64,000 nucleotides of DNA from Spinactinospora alkalitolerans. GTDB taxonomy: Bacteria; Actinomycetota; Actinomycetes; Streptosporangiales; Streptosporangiaceae. Positions 56,217-64,000 of this stretch are shown here, in pieces (positions within the stretch are counted from its first letter, which is position 1; each line of letters starts with the position of its first letter). The DNA lies in the NCBI RefSeq assembly GCF_013408795.1, contig NZ_JACCCC010000001.1, positions 3,472,001-3,536,000 of the forward strand, written 5' to 3'. Under the pieces are notes generated by a model. The model was not told the origin of the DNA. It made no database searches and saw only the letters and a program-made list of their open reading frames with translations. A program made the translations under genes and the position numbers.

Positions 56217-56312
56217 GGGCTCCCCGGGAGTCAGAGTTTGACGACATTCAGGTTCCGGCGAAAGGCCCGGCATCGGGCGATGAAGGCGGACGTCATGCCG
56301 GCCCCCACGGGG

Positions 56313-57782
56313 TCAGAATGGGTAGCGTTCGATCTCGCTCTGCATGGTGATCCACTGGGTCTCGGTAAAGGTGTCGAGGTTGGCGTGCGGGCCACCGAAC
56401 CGGCCGCCGACTCCGGAGGCTTTGCTCCCGCCGAACGGAATAACGGCCTCGTCGTCCACCGTGGAGTCGTTGATGTGGATCGCGCCGGACTCGATCCGAG
56501 ACGCCAGCTCGTACGCCTTGAACGCGTTCCCGTTGCCGGTCAGGATCGACACTGAGAGCCCGAACTCCGAGGCGTTGATCAGCTCGATCGCCTCATCGAC
56601 CGTGCCATAGGTCATCACCGGGGCCACGGGCCCGAAGATCTCCTCGGCCCACACGGGGGAGTCCACGGTAAGGTTGGTGATCACTGTCGGCGTGTAGAAG
56701 AGGTCGGTGTACTCGCCACCGACCATGACCGTGGCGCCCTGCTCGGCCGAGGAGGTCACCAGCTCGTGGATCCGGTCACGCTGGTGGGCGTCGATGATCG
56801 GGCCCAGGGCGTTGTTCGGGTCCGCCGGGTCCCCGACTCGGATGTTCTTGGCCTTGTCTGCAAGCGCCGAGACGTACTCCTCCGCGATTGACGAGTGGAC
56901 GATGTGCCGGCCCGCGGTCATGCAGATCTGCCCCTGGTGCAAGAAGGAGCTCCACGCGCCGACCGAGGCCGCCGCCTCCACATCGGCATCCGGTAGCACC
57001 AGCAGGGCGTTGTTTCCGCCCAGCTCCAGGTGGACCTTCTTCAGCAGCGGCCCGGCCGCCTGACCGATCTTCCGCCCGGCAGCGGTGGAGCCGGTGAAGG
57101 AGAGGCACGGGATGCCCGAATGGGCGACCATACCCGCCCCCAACTCACCGCCGCCGGGCAGCACCTGCAGCACGCCCTTGGGCAGGCCGGCCTCCTCCAT
57201 CAGCGCCGCGAACGCCATGCCGCCCGAAATGGAGGTGCGCGGGTCCGGCTTCAGGATCACCGCGTTGCCCAGCGCCAACGCCGGTGCCACCGAACGCATC
57301 GACAAAATTCCTGGGAAATTAAACGGGGAAATCACCCCTACCACGCCGGCCGGCACCCGACGAGCCACCGACATCCGCGGCTTGACCGAGCGCAACATCT
57401 CCCCATACGGGTGGGAGGCCAACGCCGCGGACTCCTGCAACTCACCGGTTACCAAACCGACCTCGAAGGCCGCCTTGCCCTGCCCCGACCCAGCCTCGTG
57501 AATCAGCCAGTGCGCCAACCGGTCCGGCTTCTCCCTCAGCAGCTGCATCGCGTTCAGCAGTACTGCCGCCCGCTTGCCATACGGCAGCTCCGCCCATTCC
57601 TGCTGAGCAGCCCGAGCCGACTCCACCGCCCGATCCAAGTCCCCCTTGTTGGCGGAAGACACCGAGCTGATCCGCTCCCCCGTCGCCGGCGAACGGACCT
57701 CGATCACCTCCCCGCCCCCAGTGGACCAACCATCCAAGAACAGCTTGCCGTCCCACACCGGGGCCTGCCCCTGCGTCGTCAT
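56313..57782 (-). CDS. Aldehyde dehydrogenase (benzaldehyde/vanillin-type)
   Basis: 489 residues. Catalytic features: SPFNFPG (cofactor-binding Asn), FTGSTAAGRKIG (nicotinamide site), HLELGGNNALLVLPDAD (general base Glu), the nucleophile Cys in HQGQICMTAGRHIV, and the late EEIFGPVAPV. It oxidises an aldehyde to the acid with NAD(P). HQGQICM and the ending PFGGSKASGVGGRFGG are typical of the benzaldehyde/vanillin group. AAGGAG five bases before ATG 57782 fixes the start. It lies between the amidohydrolase remnant and the complete amidohydrolase. Confidence 0.93.
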   Translation of the reverse strand: MTTQGQAPVWDGKLFLDGWSTGGGEVIEVRSPATGERISSVSSANKGDLDRAVESARAAQQEWAELPYGKRAAVLLNAMQLLREKPDRLAHWLIHEAGSGQGKAAFEVGLVTGELQESAALASHPYGEMLRSVKPRMSVARRVPAGVVGVISPFNFPGILSMRSVAPALALGNAVILKPDPRTSISGGMAFAALMEEAGLPKGVLQVLPGGGELGAGMVAHSGIPCLSFTGSTAAGRKIGQAAGPLLKKVHLELGGNNALLVLPDADVEAAASVGAWSSFLHQGQICMTAGRHIVHSSIAEEYVSALADKAKNIRVGDPADPNNALGPIIDAHQRDRIHELVTSSAEQGATVMVGGEYTDLFYTPTVITNLTVDSPVWAEEIFGPVAPVMTYGTVDEAIELINASEFGLSVSILTGNGNAFKAYELASRIESGAIHINDSTVDDEAVIPFGGSKASGVGGRFGGPHANLDTFTETQWITMQSEIERYPF

Positions 57783-58034
57783 CGGTACTCCTTTGTGAAT
57801 GTCCCTCATCAGGGACGAGTGTTATTGGGACGGTCTCTTATGGGAAAGGGTCATCACCGCCTCAACCGCACTATGGAGAGTGGATGTGGAGAGGGGCAAT
57901 ACCCAGTTTGCGAACGGACGATCTGCCTACGCGATCGCCGCTTGGATAGATCCACTGTCGGATCCCCTAACGCCAACCATCAACATCATTCCGAAACGTT
58001 GTAAGGAGATCACGGCTGCAGAGGCTGTCCGTGA

Positions 58035-59690
58035 CTATGGCGTCTTCGGTACACGTGAGAAAGGATCTGCAGCTGCTGAGTCATACACTTCCACTCCGTC
58101 GACGAAGGTCTTGAGCACCGTGATGTCGACGATGTCGTCAGGTACGACAGTGAGGGGATCAGCGTCAAGGAGGACCAGGTTTGCCCGCTTACCCACTTCG
58201 ATGCTGCCTTCTTCATGCTCTCTACCCGCGACGACCGCAGGGATGCTTGTGAAGGCCCGGAGCGCTTCTAGTGGGGTGATCGCCTCATCAGGGTCGATCA
58301 GTACGCCACTGTAGTGTTTCCGCGTCACTGCGCTCCAGATGAGGCCGATCGGATGGTAGAAGCCGCAGGGGTTGTCCGAGGCCAGGCTCACCCGGACGCC
58401 TGCGTCAATCATGCTGCGCAGCGGGAGGACCTTGAGGTGGTCCTGTCCCTCGCCTCGCCAGCTGTTGAAGAAGAGCCCGTCGTTGTAGGCGAGACCGGGA
58501 TTCGCCACTAGGTCGATCGCGAGGTCGGCCATGCGAGGCGCCTGCGCGGGCTCGGCGACGAAGGCGTGCTCGATGCGGAGGATCGAATCGTAGCCGTGCT
58601 GCCGGCGCACCAGTTCGTAGGCGTCGGTGACGGAGTCAATGGAGCAGTTGCCCATGGCATGGATGACGAGGCCGATATCCAGGTCTGTCGCCCGTTGCGT
58701 CAGATCGCGAATCTCGTAGGGACTGTAGAAGTTCTGCCCCGCATGCACTTGGCAGCCGTCGTGGATCTTGTGCAGCCCAGGACCGTCGGGGTAGGCGCGG
58801 TCGGCCCAGATCTTCATGGCCCCGGTCCTCAACATGCGCGACTCGTCCTGATGCACCCGGTCGATGAAGTCGCCCCGACGCAGATCCTGCTTGAAAAACG
58901 GCGCATCCCCGGCGTGGATCTGGTGAACAGTAAGCGGAAGGCGGCCGGCCTTGGCAGCCCGCTGGTATAGCTCGGTGCCGACAGGGGTGACGGCGGCGTC
59001 GCCGATCGCGGTGATTCCGTGCGACAAGTACTCTCGTGATTTTGCCTCGACCAGCGCGGTCGCGGCTTCCCAGTCGCGCTTCACGGTTCGTTCCCAACCG
59101 ATCGATTGGAGGTGATGAGCCGCTGTCTCGAAGAGTGTCCCGGTCGGAACACCATGCCGGTCGCGCTCGATTTCCCCGCCCCAGGGATTCGGAGAGCACT
59201 CACCGATGCCTCCGGTCTCGAGCGCGGCGCTGTTTGCATTGACGACGTGGGTGTTCGACTCGACGAGGATAAACGGGTTGTGGGGAGCCACCTCGTCGAG
59301 TTCGTAGCGCGTGGGGTTGCGTCCCTCCCTGATCTTGGCCGCCGCGAAGCCGAAGCCCTGGAGCCACCGGCCAGCGGGCATCGTTCGACAGTGCTGCTCG
59401 ATCCGCTCGAGGACCTCGTTGAGTGTGGCAAGTGATGGCGTGGAGCAGTCGAGATCGAGCGGCATGAACGAGGCATGCAGGAGATGATTGTGATTATCGA
59501 TGAAACCGGGGGTAAGCGTACCCCCCTGTGCGTCGAACACCGTGGCTTGATCCGCGGCCGTCCTGAGCTCCGCGTCCGAGCCCACCGCGGCGATCACCCC
59601 GTCCGAGACCAGTACCGCGCTGTGTACCGAGTCCTGGGAGTCCATGGTCCTCACGACCGCATTGATGATTAGCAGGTCCGACTTCTGCAC
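58035..59690 (-). CDS. YtcJ-type metal-dependent amidohydrolase
   Basis: 551 residues, TIM-barrel amidohydrolase. The metal motif is NHNHLLHAS after LTPGFID, and further ligands lie in VIHAMGNCSID and RIEHAFVAEPAQAPRM. A late Asp is in SLASDNPCGFYHP, and the beta-sandwich ends EVGKRANLVLLDADPLT. Relatives include N-substituted formamide deformylase and aryl/alkyl amide or carbamate hydrolases. GTG 59690 follows AAGGAG by six bases. The partial gene at 63426 is a close paralogue. Substrate unknown; amide or formamide hydrolysis fits its neighbours. Confidence 0.87.
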   Translation of the reverse strand: MQKSDLLIINAVVRTMDSQDSVHSAVLVSDGVIAAVGSDAELRTAADQATVFDAQGGTLTPGFIDNHNHLLHASFMPLDLDCSTPSLATLNEVLERIEQHCRTMPAGRWLQGFGFAAAKIREGRNPTRYELDEVAPHNPFILVESNTHVVNANSAALETGGIGECSPNPWGGEIERDRHGVPTGTLFETAAHHLQSIGWERTVKRDWEAATALVEAKSREYLSHGITAIGDAAVTPVGTELYQRAAKAGRLPLTVHQIHAGDAPFFKQDLRRGDFIDRVHQDESRMLRTGAMKIWADRAYPDGPGLHKIHDGCQVHAGQNFYSPYEIRDLTQRATDLDIGLVIHAMGNCSIDSVTDAYELVRRQHGYDSILRIEHAFVAEPAQAPRMADLAIDLVANPGLAYNDGLFFNSWRGEGQDHLKVLPLRSMIDAGVRVSLASDNPCGFYHPIGLIWSAVTRKHYSGVLIDPDEAITPLEALRAFTSIPAVVAGREHEEGSIEVGKRANLVLLDADPLTVVPDDIVDITVLKTFVDGVEVYDSAAADPFSRVPKTP

Positions 59691-59840
59691 GATATACTCC
59701 TTCACTCCGTTTCGGTCGTCGTCCGGCGAGCTCCAGCGTTTCTGGCGCGATTGGCGTGCGCCGACGAATCGCGAGAAAGTATGCTGGGGGCGGGTTTTCA
59801 ACCGATACGTTGCAGAACGAAAATGCCGACATGCCGCAAC

Positions 59841-61931
59841 TCAGGTGGTCTGGGGATGAATTGTTGTCATCTCCGGGAGGACCAAGCATTCCCAGTGCGC
59901 CGCGGGCCGGCAACCGGCCGCGCTGGCCTTCACGATGAGCAGGGCGTAGTTATCTAACCGTGCACGCTGCCGGGACACTCGACCTGTGGCCGTCCAGCCC
60001 CCGTTCAGGTCGCCACGGACCGTGAGCCGACATCCGTCGAGCCATGCCTGGACACGGAGCTGCCGGTGTTGCCCCTCGCTGACTCGGATATCGCTTCGGA
60101 CTTGCCACCCCGATGCATCCTCGGAAACGTCCGTGGAGACGGTCAGGGGTGGTACCCGGTCATGCGAGTGGGCGCTTCCGGCGTGGGTGCCTGCCCAGTC
60201 CACGATGCCGCTTGGCAACGACGGCGTCAGTGGCGGAGCGGGCCTGCGGCAGGTCCGCGCTTCGTAGGCGGAGGCGATGTCGAGCAGCAAGTCGTCCGAA
60301 TAGGCGGGACCGGCGATCGTCATGCCGACCGGCATGCTGATGTCGGCCATCCTCCCCATGGGCACGTTGACTGTTGGGATGCCGAGGTGGCGTATAGTCC
60401 GGTTGCCGTTCGAGAAAAGGACGCCGTTGCGGAGCGCTTCCTCCATCCTCTCGGGCCGTTCGAAGAGGTCCGCTGCCGCTACGTCACCGTTCGTAGGGAA
60501 GACCACGGCGTCCAAGCCGAGTTTGGTCAGCCAGGATTCGAAGTCGTCCCTGCGGGCCTGCTCCAGCCCATGGAGTGACTGTCCGATGCCCTGCATCTCG
60601 TTCCACCCCGGCAGTCCGGCCTTCGCGAGTTCCACGAGCCGGACGAAGTCGAAGGCCGTGCCGGCGTTCGCGTACACCTCGGCAGGCATGTCCGGGAAGA
60701 TCTGATCGCCATCCACGTCTTCCAGGCTTGACAGTCCGTCCATGCCGTTGTACTGCAGGAATTCGTCCCACGCGCGTGCGATCATCGGCCCCATCTCGGT
60801 CTCTTGCCAGTTGGCATCGACAAGGCCGCGTTCGACGAGCCCTTGCGCCTCCGGACGATCAGTTTCGTAGTTGGACACGACGGGGAAGTCCACGGGAATC
60901 ACTTCCGCCCCCAACGCGACCAGATCCTCAGTTGCCCGGTTCCACAGTGCTTCGACTGAGGTTCGGAAGGCCACGGGGTTGAGCTTGTGGGGGTCACTAC
61001 CGGTGAACATCCTCGGCACGCCCAGACGCAGTCCCGTCAGATCCTCTCTGCGTGTGCGCAGGAAGGAGGGCGGGCGCACGTCCTTGAGGGCGGGCAGGTC
61101 GACGAAGCGCTGGGATCTCCAGAAGTCACCGGAGGTGTCTGCGTCCTCGGCCACCAGCACGTCGAGCAGGCGCAGGAGGTCGTCGACGGAGCGCGCGTAG
61201 GGCACTACCACGTCGCACGTCGGGAACAACGGCCAGTTACCCCGGATAGAGATGAGTCCGCGAGACGGCGTGTAGGCGACGAGCCCGTTGTTCGACGCCG
61301 GCGACCGACCCGATGAGAGGGTCTCCTCCGCCAGGCCGAAGGAGCAGAAGCTGGCCGCGACGGCAGTTCCCGCGCCATTGGAGGATCCGGATCCGTAGGC
61401 GGCCGTCAGGTAGCCCGGGTGGTACGGGCTCTTGGCATAGCCGTAGACGCCCGGCTGCACGCCGCCCGCTGCCATCGGCGGCATGGTGGTCTTCCCCAAC
61501 AGGACCGCGCCGGCATCGCGAAGCAGCTCGACGCTGGCCGCGTCTCCGGTGGCCACCAGTTCCTCGAACGCAGGGCTTCCCGATGCAACCGTCAGGCCCC
61601 GGGCTTTGAAGCTGTCCTTCACCGTGAACGGGACGCCCTCCAGGGGGCCGAGGGAATCGCCGCGGGCACGCCGCTCGTCCGAAGCCTCCGCCTCGGAGAG
61701 AACATCCGGGTTGAGTACCGGGACAGCGTTCAAACAGGTGCCGCTCCGGTCGTAGTAGGCGATCCGGTTGAGGTAAGCGCAGACGAGGTCGACGCTCGTC
61801 AACTGGCCGGCGTTGAGGTACTCGAGCGTTTGCTCGATACTGAGTTCGGTGACATCGACTCGCTGCCCCTCGGGGTCCCGGTCGTCATGCCCCACGCTTA
61901 TTTGCCCGTCCTCCAGGCATCGAGTGTTCAC
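59841..61931 (-). CDS. Amidase-signature family hydrolase with C-terminal extension
   Basis: 696 residues. The amidase domain spans about 25-560. The catalytic Lys is in VPFTVKDSF; the Ser-cisSer pair lies in SGSSNGAGTAVAASFCSF and EETLSSGRSPASNNG. This variant of the signature replaces GGSSGG and DTGGSIR but keeps both serines. The last 120 residues form an extra beta-rich region (WQVRSDIRVSEGQHRQLRVQ) not found in standard amidases. GTG 61931 follows GAGGAG by seven bases. It would release ammonia or an amine from an amide. Its stop is 150 bases from the amidohydrolase start, so the two are probably expressed together. Confidence 0.87.
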   Translation of the reverse strand: MNTRCLEDGQISVGHDDRDPEGQRVDVTELSIEQTLEYLNAGQLTSVDLVCAYLNRIAYYDRSGTCLNAVPVLNPDVLSEAEASDERRARGDSLGPLEGVPFTVKDSFKARGLTVASGSPAFEELVATGDAASVELLRDAGAVLLGKTTMPPMAAGGVQPGVYGYAKSPYHPGYLTAAYGSGSSNGAGTAVAASFCSFGLAEETLSSGRSPASNNGLVAYTPSRGLISIRGNWPLFPTCDVVVPYARSVDDLLRLLDVLVAEDADTSGDFWRSQRFVDLPALKDVRPPSFLRTRREDLTGLRLGVPRMFTGSDPHKLNPVAFRTSVEALWNRATEDLVALGAEVIPVDFPVVSNYETDRPEAQGLVERGLVDANWQETEMGPMIARAWDEFLQYNGMDGLSSLEDVDGDQIFPDMPAEVYANAGTAFDFVRLVELAKAGLPGWNEMQGIGQSLHGLEQARRDDFESWLTKLGLDAVVFPTNGDVAAADLFERPERMEEALRNGVLFSNGNRTIRHLGIPTVNVPMGRMADISMPVGMTIAGPAYSDDLLLDIASAYEARTCRRPAPPLTPSLPSGIVDWAGTHAGSAHSHDRVPPLTVSTDVSEDASGWQVRSDIRVSEGQHRQLRVQAWLDGCRLTVRGDLNGGWTATGRVSRQRARLDNYALLIVKASAAGCRPAAHWECLVLPEMTTIHPQTT

Positions 61932-62032
61932 GGCATTTCTCCTCTGACTCAGGCCGCGCAGTTACCGCGTCCAGTTGGTCGATTGTGCAAAGGGTGATGA
62001 GTTCTCCTGCTCACTTCGCGGACAGGCGAACC

Positions 62033-63268
62033 TCAATCGGAAGACGCACCTGTTGGGAAAACCATTTCACCAGGCTCCTCCGCTGCAATCAGTTTCCGTT
62101 TCTTCGGCTGAGCAACGAGGATGAGCAGGAGCGAGACAACGACTACGGGGATTCCGATGATCACTAAGGCACCAAATCCGCCCGTGGCTTCCACGACCCG
62201 GCCCGCCATGAGCGGGCCGAGGGCCAGCCCGCCGCCGATGGCCAAGTTGGCCAGATTGGTGGCCCGGCCGAGAGGGTCCAGGTCTGCCAGCGTGGACATG
62301 AGAAAGGGCAGGGTCCACGGCCAGGCGAACTTGAGGATTGCAGCCGCTGCCCCGAAGCGCAGAGCGTTGTCGACTCCGAACAGGAGTGTAATGGACAGGG
62401 CCATCGCGCAATATCCGCCAAGGAGGCTGATCCGGCGATTAATGGACCCTCCAACCATCGTCGCACCAAAGGAGCCCACTACGCCGATGATCGTCGCGGT
62501 GGACAGGATCCGGCTGGACGTCTCAGGCGCGATTCCCGCCGCTTCAGCAAACCCTCCCATGAAGGTCCAGACGGAAATCAGCGCTACGTAGAACAGCAGG
62601 CACGCCACCAACGCAGCGACCACCTTCGCGATGTTCGGATTCTGCGCGTCGCCCATCGGCCCATCCTCCATTGAACGTGTCAACGGTCGCATGGGAAGGA
62701 AGCGGATCAGCGGGAGCGACAATGCCATCAGGACAGCCATGAACAAGTAGAAAGCCCCGACGCCGAAGGCCCCGAAGAGCGGAGGAAGGACGGCCAGCCC
62801 GACAGCACCCAAGGCGATCTGCCCAACGGCCCACCAACCGAAGACGCGGTCGCGGTTCCGGGCCTGGGCGGCCAAGGACATGGTGAGGACCATCAGAGAA
62901 CCGCCTGCGAAGGAGGTGACAGCGCGAACCAGCACCAAGGTCTCGAAGCCGGCGACGAAGGCAGAGACGACACTTCCCACAGTGAAGACCAGGCCGAACG
63001 CCAGGGCAGCCATCCGAAGGTTTGCCTTCCTGATCCAGTAGAGAGCAGGGAGAGAGGCAATGCTCGTGGCGCCGAGTTCCACAGCGAACAGATCCCCGGT
63101 CTGGGTCGGGCTCAGCCCCAGCTGCAGCTGCAACTGGGTTGCGACCGCAGGAGCCACGAGCAGCACCGACGCTGCGAGGGCGGAGAAGGAGACGATCAGT
63201 GCTGTCCGTCCCCTCGCATTCGGGTCTTCGCTCCGCACTTCAATGGCGGGGGCATTAGCTCGACGCAT
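62033..63268 (-). CDS. MFS transporter
   Basis: 411 residues with about 12 hydrophobic segments. An early loop contains LQLGLSPTQTGDLFAVELGATS and AALFWIRKANLR-like text (read as ALYWIRKANLRMAA). It also has NRDRVFGWWAVGQIALGA, and the symmetric second half carries GRATNLANLAIGGGLALGP. AAGGAG lies six bases ahead of ATG 63268. Lying between an amidase and an amidohydrolase, it is likely the uptake or efflux carrier for their substrate. The subfamily is not clear from motifs alone. Confidence 0.82.
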   Translation of the reverse strand: MRRANAPAIEVRSEDPNARGRTALIVSFSALAASVLLVAPAVATQLQLQLGLSPTQTGDLFAVELGATSIASLPALYWIRKANLRMAALAFGLVFTVGSVVSAFVAGFETLVLVRAVTSFAGGSLMVLTMSLAAQARNRDRVFGWWAVGQIALGAVGLAVLPPLFGAFGVGAFYLFMAVLMALSLPLIRFLPMRPLTRSMEDGPMGDAQNPNIAKVVAALVACLLFYVALISVWTFMGGFAEAAGIAPETSSRILSTATIIGVVGSFGATMVGGSINRRISLLGGYCAMALSITLLFGVDNALRFGAAAAILKFAWPWTLPFLMSTLADLDPLGRATNLANLAIGGGLALGPLMAGRVVEATGGFGALVIIGIPVVVVSLLLILVAQPKKRKLIAAEEPGEMVFPTGASSD

Positions 63269-63425
63269 CAGGGTCTCCTTATCTCAAGGCCGCTCCCCTG
63301 TTTCAGGGCGAAAGGGCCCAACCCGGAGATGGGCGTAGGCTGCGCTGTCAGCGCATGGGAGTTTGGTGAGGTCACCCACCGGCCGTGAACCGGAATGGTT
63401 CAGAACCTCACGCCGTGGGAGTCAG

Positions 63426-64000
63426 CTACCGTTCGTGAACCAGTCGACCGTCGACGTAGGTGCGGTCGACCGTCATCGAGCGCAGGTCGTCGGTTGGACA
63501 GGTGAGGGGATCGCGGTCGAGGACGAGGATGTTGGCGCGTTTGTCGACCTCGATGCTGCCCTCTTCGCCGGCTCGCCCGGAGGAGTGTGCGGGGTGGATG
63601 GTGTAGGCCCGTAGTGCTTCGGCTGCGGTGACGGCTTCGGTGGGTTCGTTCGGGGCGCCGGTGTAGTGGCGGCGGGCGATGGCGTTCCACATGATCTCGG
63701 CTGGGGAGAAGGTGCCGCAGGGATGGTCAGAGGCAAAGCTGACGCGGACACCGGCATCGATCATGCTCCGGACGGGGAGCACCCGCAGGTGGTCCTGTCC
63801 CCGACCGCGCCACTCGGTGAACATATCGCCATCGTGGTGGGCCAGGCCGGGGTTGGCGACCAGGTCGATACCGAGCGCGGCCATGCGAGGAGCCTGGGCG
63901 GGCTCGGCGACGAACGCATGCTCGAGTCGCAGGATGGCCTCGTCGCCGGCGTGCCTGCGGACGGCCTCGTAGGAGTCCATGACCATGCCGACCGCACGGT
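63426..64000 (-). CDS. YtcJ-type amidohydrolase, C-terminal part (continues beyond window)
   Basis: About 190 visible codons are very similar to the C-terminal third of the 58035 gene. Shared segments are LRLEHAFVAEPAQAPRMA, DLVANPGLAHHDG, GQDHLRVLPVRSMIDAGVRV, SFASDHPCG and the end RANILVLDRDPLTCPTDDL. The 5' part lies beyond 64000. It is a paralogue of the 58035 gene, probably with a related substrate. A 157-bp gap separates its stop from the MFS gene downstream. Confidence 0.88.
   Translation of the reverse strand, partial: RAVGMVMDSYEAVRRHAGDEAILRLEHAFVAEPAQAPRMAALGIDLVANPGLAHHDGDMFTEWRGRGQDHLRVLPVRSMIDAGVRVSFASDHPCGTFSPAEIMWNAIARRHYTGAPNEPTEAVTAAEALRAYTIHPAHSSGRAGEEGSIEVDKRANILVLDRDPLTCPTDDLRSMTVDRTYVDGRLVHER

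Noticed and set aside
1-64000. CRISPR arrays, rRNA genes, intact prophage or integrase
   Set aside because: No regularly spaced short repeats, rRNA sequence, phage structural genes or complete integrase were seen on either strand.

Overview
The window is high-GC DNA with the codon bias of an actinomycete (third positions almost all G or C, GTG starts common, AGGAGG-type ribosome sites). The gene content points to a filamentous, antibiotic-producing actinobacterium: a nonribosomal peptide cluster with an MbtH protein and a SARP regulator, IclR and PucR regulators, and many insertion-sequence remains. The sequence alone does not give the genus.

Layout. (1) 1-2.8 kb: 3' end of an IS5-type transposase, a DHFR/RibD-like reductase, a frameshifted small gene, a truncated penicillin-acylase-like gene (copy 1 of a ~480-bp direct repeat) and a DUF4259 gene. 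(2) 2.8-26.9 kb: a nonribosomal peptide gene cluster. Nine genes from 22468 down to 4505 lie on the minus strand with small gaps or overlaps: C-A-T-C synthetase, stand-alone C, N-carbamoyl amidohydrolase, O-carbamoyltransferase, T-C-A-T synthetase, MbtH, type II thioesterase, asparagine synthetase, A-T protein. An MFS exporter follows. A divergent A-T gene and a SARP/NB-ARC regulator sit at the upstream end. (3) 26.9-37.3 kb: a junkyard with IS5, IS481, IS30 and ISL3 fragments, gene fragments, two degenerate tRNA-3'-half-like sequences and copy 2 of the acylase repeat. Intact here are an exonuclease/BRCT gene, an ArsR-like regulator and a three-gene operon of small secreted, cysteine-paired proteins. 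(4) 37.5-49.3 kb: creatine catabolism. Creatinase and an MFS transporter are on the plus strand. Facing them on the minus strand is glyA-soxB-soxD-soxA-soxG-sdaA. Together they would convert creatine to sarcosine, glycine, serine and pyruvate. The same palindrome, GCAAC-N3-GTTGC, lies in the leaders of both operons, and an IclR regulator is adjacent. (5) 49.4-53.5 kb: polysaccharide-deacetylase-fold hydrolase, NCS1 permease and a divergent PucR regulator. (6) 53.5-64 kb: IS3 and Tn3 fragments, then a minus-strand catabolic group: class III aminotransferase, aldehyde dehydrogenase, YtcJ-type amidohydrolases (one complete, one cut by the window end, one 3' remnant), amidase and MFS transporter.

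The peptide cluster is the likeliest source of an undescribed product. Its features are split modules, no type I thioesterase, a synthetase that ends in a condensation domain, and a carbamoyl-adding enzyme next to an enzyme of the carbamoyl-removing family. It is also bracketed by the two acylase repeats, 33,072 bp apart. Domain and family calls come from motifs read by eye; no database search was run.
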